A stretch of DNA of 64,000 nt from Acidovorax sp. 106 (GTDB lineage: Bacteria; Pseudomonadota; Gammaproteobacteria; Burkholderiales; Burkholderiaceae_C): positions 3,604,501 to 3,668,500 of the forward strand of contig NZ_RCCC01000001.1 in assembly GCF_003663825.1 (NCBI RefSeq), written 5' to 3'. Every line of letters starts with the position of its first letter. Positions within the stretch are counted from its first letter, which is position 1. Shown one piece after another: positions 62,276 to 64,000 of the stretch. A program made the translations under genes and the position numbers. The notes under the pieces are model-generated. The model saw nothing but the letters and a program-made list of their open reading frames with translations. It was not told the origin of the DNA and ran no database searches.

Positions 62276-64000
62276 ATGAGCCTCTCCACCCCCTTCATCC
62301 ACCGCCCCATCGCCACCATGCTCCTCACCCTGGGCCTGGCCCTGGTGGGCGCGGTGTCGTACTTTCTCCTGCCCGTCGCTCCACTGCCGCAGGTCGACTA
62401 CCCCACCATCTCCGTCAGCGCCAGCCTGCCAGGTGCCAGCCCCGACACCGTCGCCGCCACCGTAGCCACACCGCTAGAGCGGGCGCTGGGCTCCATCGCC
62501 GGGGTCAACGAAATCACCTCGCGCTCCATCCTGGGCAGCACTAGCATCACCCTGCAGTTTGACCTGAACCGCGACGTGGACAGCGCCGCGCGCGACGTGC
62601 AAGCCGCCATCAACGCCGCGCGCACGCTGCTGCCCACGGGCATGCCCAGCAACCCGACCTACCGCAAGGTCAACCCGGCCGATTCGCCCATCATGATCCT
62701 GGCGCTCACGTCCGGCTCGCTCACGCGCGGGCAGATGTACGACGCGGCTTCCACGGTGCTGGCGCAAAAGCTCTCGCAGGTCGAAGGGGTAGGGCAGGCC
62801 AGCGTGAGCGGCGGGGCGCTGCCTGCGGTGCGCGTGTCGCTCGACCCGGTGCGGCTGGCGGCCAACGGCGTGTCGCTGGAGCAGGTGCGCAGTGCCATCA
62901 GCACCACCAACGCCAACCGCCCCCTGGGCGCGGTGGAGCGCGAAGACCACTACTGGCAAATCGCCGCCAACGACCAAGCCCGCGTGGCGGCTGACTATGC
63001 GCCGCTGGTGCTGCGCTGGAAGGACGGCAACGCCATTCGCCTGTCCGACGTGGCCGATGTCACGGACTCGGTGCAGGACGTGCGCAACTTTGGCGTGGCC
63101 AACGGCAAGCCTGCCATCTTGCTGCAGGTGTTCAAGCAGCCCGGCGCCAATATCCTGGAGGCGGTAGACCGCGTGCGCGCCATGCTGCCGCAGCTAAAGG
63201 CGTCCATCCCGGCGGCCATCGACATTGAGATCGTCTCCGACCGCACGCCCACGCTGCGCGCCTCGGTCAAAGAGGTGGAGCGCGCGCTGCTCATCGCCGT
63301 GGCGCTGGTCATCCTGGTGGTGTTTCTGTTCTTGCGCAATGGGCGCGCCACGCTTATCCCGGCGGTGGCCGTGCCGGTGTCGCTGGCGGGCACGTTTGGT
63401 GTGATGTACCTGGCGGGTTACACGCTCGACAACCTCTCGCTCATGGCGCTGACCATTGCCACCGGTTTTGTGGTGGACGACGCCATCGTGGTGCTCGAAA
63501 ACATCATGCGCCACATGGAGCGGGGCAAGTCTGCGCTGCAGGCGTCGCTCGACGGCGCGCGCGAGATCGGCTTCACCGTCGTGTCCATGAGCATCTCGCT
63601 CATCGCCGTGTTTGTGCCCATCCTGTTCATGGGCGGCATCGTGGGCCGGTTCTTTCGTGAATTCGCCATCGTCATGTCGGCGGCCATTTTGGTGTCGCTG
63701 CTGGTGTCGCTCACCACCACGCCCATGATGTGCGCGGCCTTGCTCAAGCACCCCGCGCCTGCACAGGCTGCGCCGCGCACGGGGTGGTGGGCGCGCTTTT
63801 CGCGGTGGGTCGATGGCTTGCAGGCCCGTGGCCTGCGGGGCTACCGCCACAGCCTGGCCTGGTGCCTGCGCCACCAGCCGGTGGTGCTGCTGGTGCTGGC
63901 GGGCGTGGTGGGTTTGAACGTGTACCTCTACACCGCCATCGACAAAGGCTTCATGCCCGAGCAGGACACGGGCCGCATCTCTGGCTTTATCCGGGCCGAC
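62276..64000 (+). CDS. mdtC: RND multidrug efflux transporter (MdtC-like), cut by window end
   Basis: The ATG at 62276 opens a frame that stays open to base 64000, giving 575 N-terminal residues of a protein of about 1030. It begins [20 protein letters not shown], has [20 protein letters not shown] and the proton-relay pair in [14 protein letters not shown]. It forms a heteromeric pump with MdtB in relatives. Its separation from mdtB by 871 bases of repeats may reduce co-transcription. Confidence 0.94.
   Translation, partial: MSLSTPFIHRPIATMLLTLGLALVGAVSYFLLPVAPLPQVDYPTISVSASLPGASPDTVAATVATPLERALGSIAGVNEITSRSILGSTSITLQFDLNRDVDSAARDVQAAINAARTLLPTGMPSNPTYRKVNPADSPIMILALTSGSLTRGQMYDAASTVLAQKLSQVEGVGQASVSGGALPAVRVSLDPVRLAANGVSLEQVRSAISTTNANRPLGAVEREDHYWQIAANDQARVAADYAPLVLRWKDGNAIRLSDVADVTDSVQDVRNFGVANGKPAILLQVFKQPGANILEAVDRVRAMLPQLKASIPAAIDIEIVSDRTPTLRASVKEVERALLIAVALVILVVFLFLRNGRATLIPAVAVPVSLAGTFGVMYLAGYTLDNLSLMALTIATGFVVDDAIVVLENIMRHMERGKSALQASLDGAREIGFTVVSMSISLIAVFVPILFMGGIVGRFFREFAIVMSAAILVSLLVSLTTTPMMCAALLKHPAPAQAAPRTGWWARFSRWVDGLQARGLRGYRHSLAWCLRHQPVVLLVLAGVVGLNVYLYTAIDKGFMPEQDTGRISGFIRAD

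Noticed and set aside
61347..62279. Three overlapping open frames of 258-300 residues between mdtB and mdtC
   Set aside because: They are translations of the inverted repeat on both strands; composition is low-complexity and such frames are often misannotated as hypothetical proteins.

Overview
The window is high-GC DNA from a betaproteobacterium, most probably Burkholderiales, family Comamonadaceae, and Acidovorax-like. This rests on the gene repertoire (flhDC, xseB-ispA-dxs, TRAP and RND systems, an IPTL-CTERM protein) and on several families of small intergenic repeats that I associate with that group. No phylogenetic computation was possible. I see no rRNA, tRNA, CRISPR array, intact insertion sequence or prophage.

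Layout. 1-4.7 kb: the end of PEP carboxylase, then a large secreted DUF11-repeat protein with an IPTL-CTERM sorting tail behind an AT-rich promoter. 4.8-10 kb: a GGDEF-EAL c-di-GMP enzyme, two lipoproteins (one with a FlgO domain) and the flagellar master regulators flhC and flhD. 10-13.5 kb: a sulfurtransferase, an EamA transporter and a Rieske oxygenase. 13.8-17 kb: xseB-ispA-dxs, linking DNA repair to isoprenoid precursor synthesis. 17.3-21.2 kb: a TRAP transporter, with its binding protein convergent to the two membrane subunits.

21.4-46.2 kb is rich in molybdenum and tungsten functions. It holds a ModE-like regulator with a periplasmic-binding-protein-like domain, a divergent tungstate ABC operon (tupBCA plus an orphan ModA-like lipoprotein), modABC with a palindromic operator over its promoter, and modE. 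It ends with a seven-gene form-II CO-dehydrogenase-like molybdenum hydroxylase cluster (coxSLM-D-E-G-xdhC) divergent from a GAF/Fis regulator. Between these lie ubiB, an EAL protein, a MerR-controlled DUF2938/flavodoxin/DUF2798 operon with a classic 19-bp-spacer promoter, and an SPFH lipoprotein.

46.2-52.6 kb: a glutathione transferase, then a signalling locus of REC-HPt, HTH-REC, stand-alone REC, a periplasmic binding protein and a PAS histidine kinase. 52.7-56.6 kb: small genes, a Tat-exported metallo-hydrolase overlapping a histidine phosphatase, an orphan ABC ATPase and a LysE exporter. 56.7-64 kb: an MdtABC-type RND pump whose mdtB and mdtC are split by a 612-bp inverted-repeat element; mdtC runs off the window.

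The least explained material is repetitive: two 170-bp hairpin elements with 20-bp terminal inverted repeats, two 107-bp elements with 16-bp terminal inverted repeats, about eight copies of a 45-60-bp stem-loop repeat, two gene-3'-end repeats and the 612-bp element. Several have contributed codons to host genes: the C-terminus of the GGDEF-EAL protein, the signal peptide of TupA, and the stop codons of the Rieske oxygenase and CoxM.
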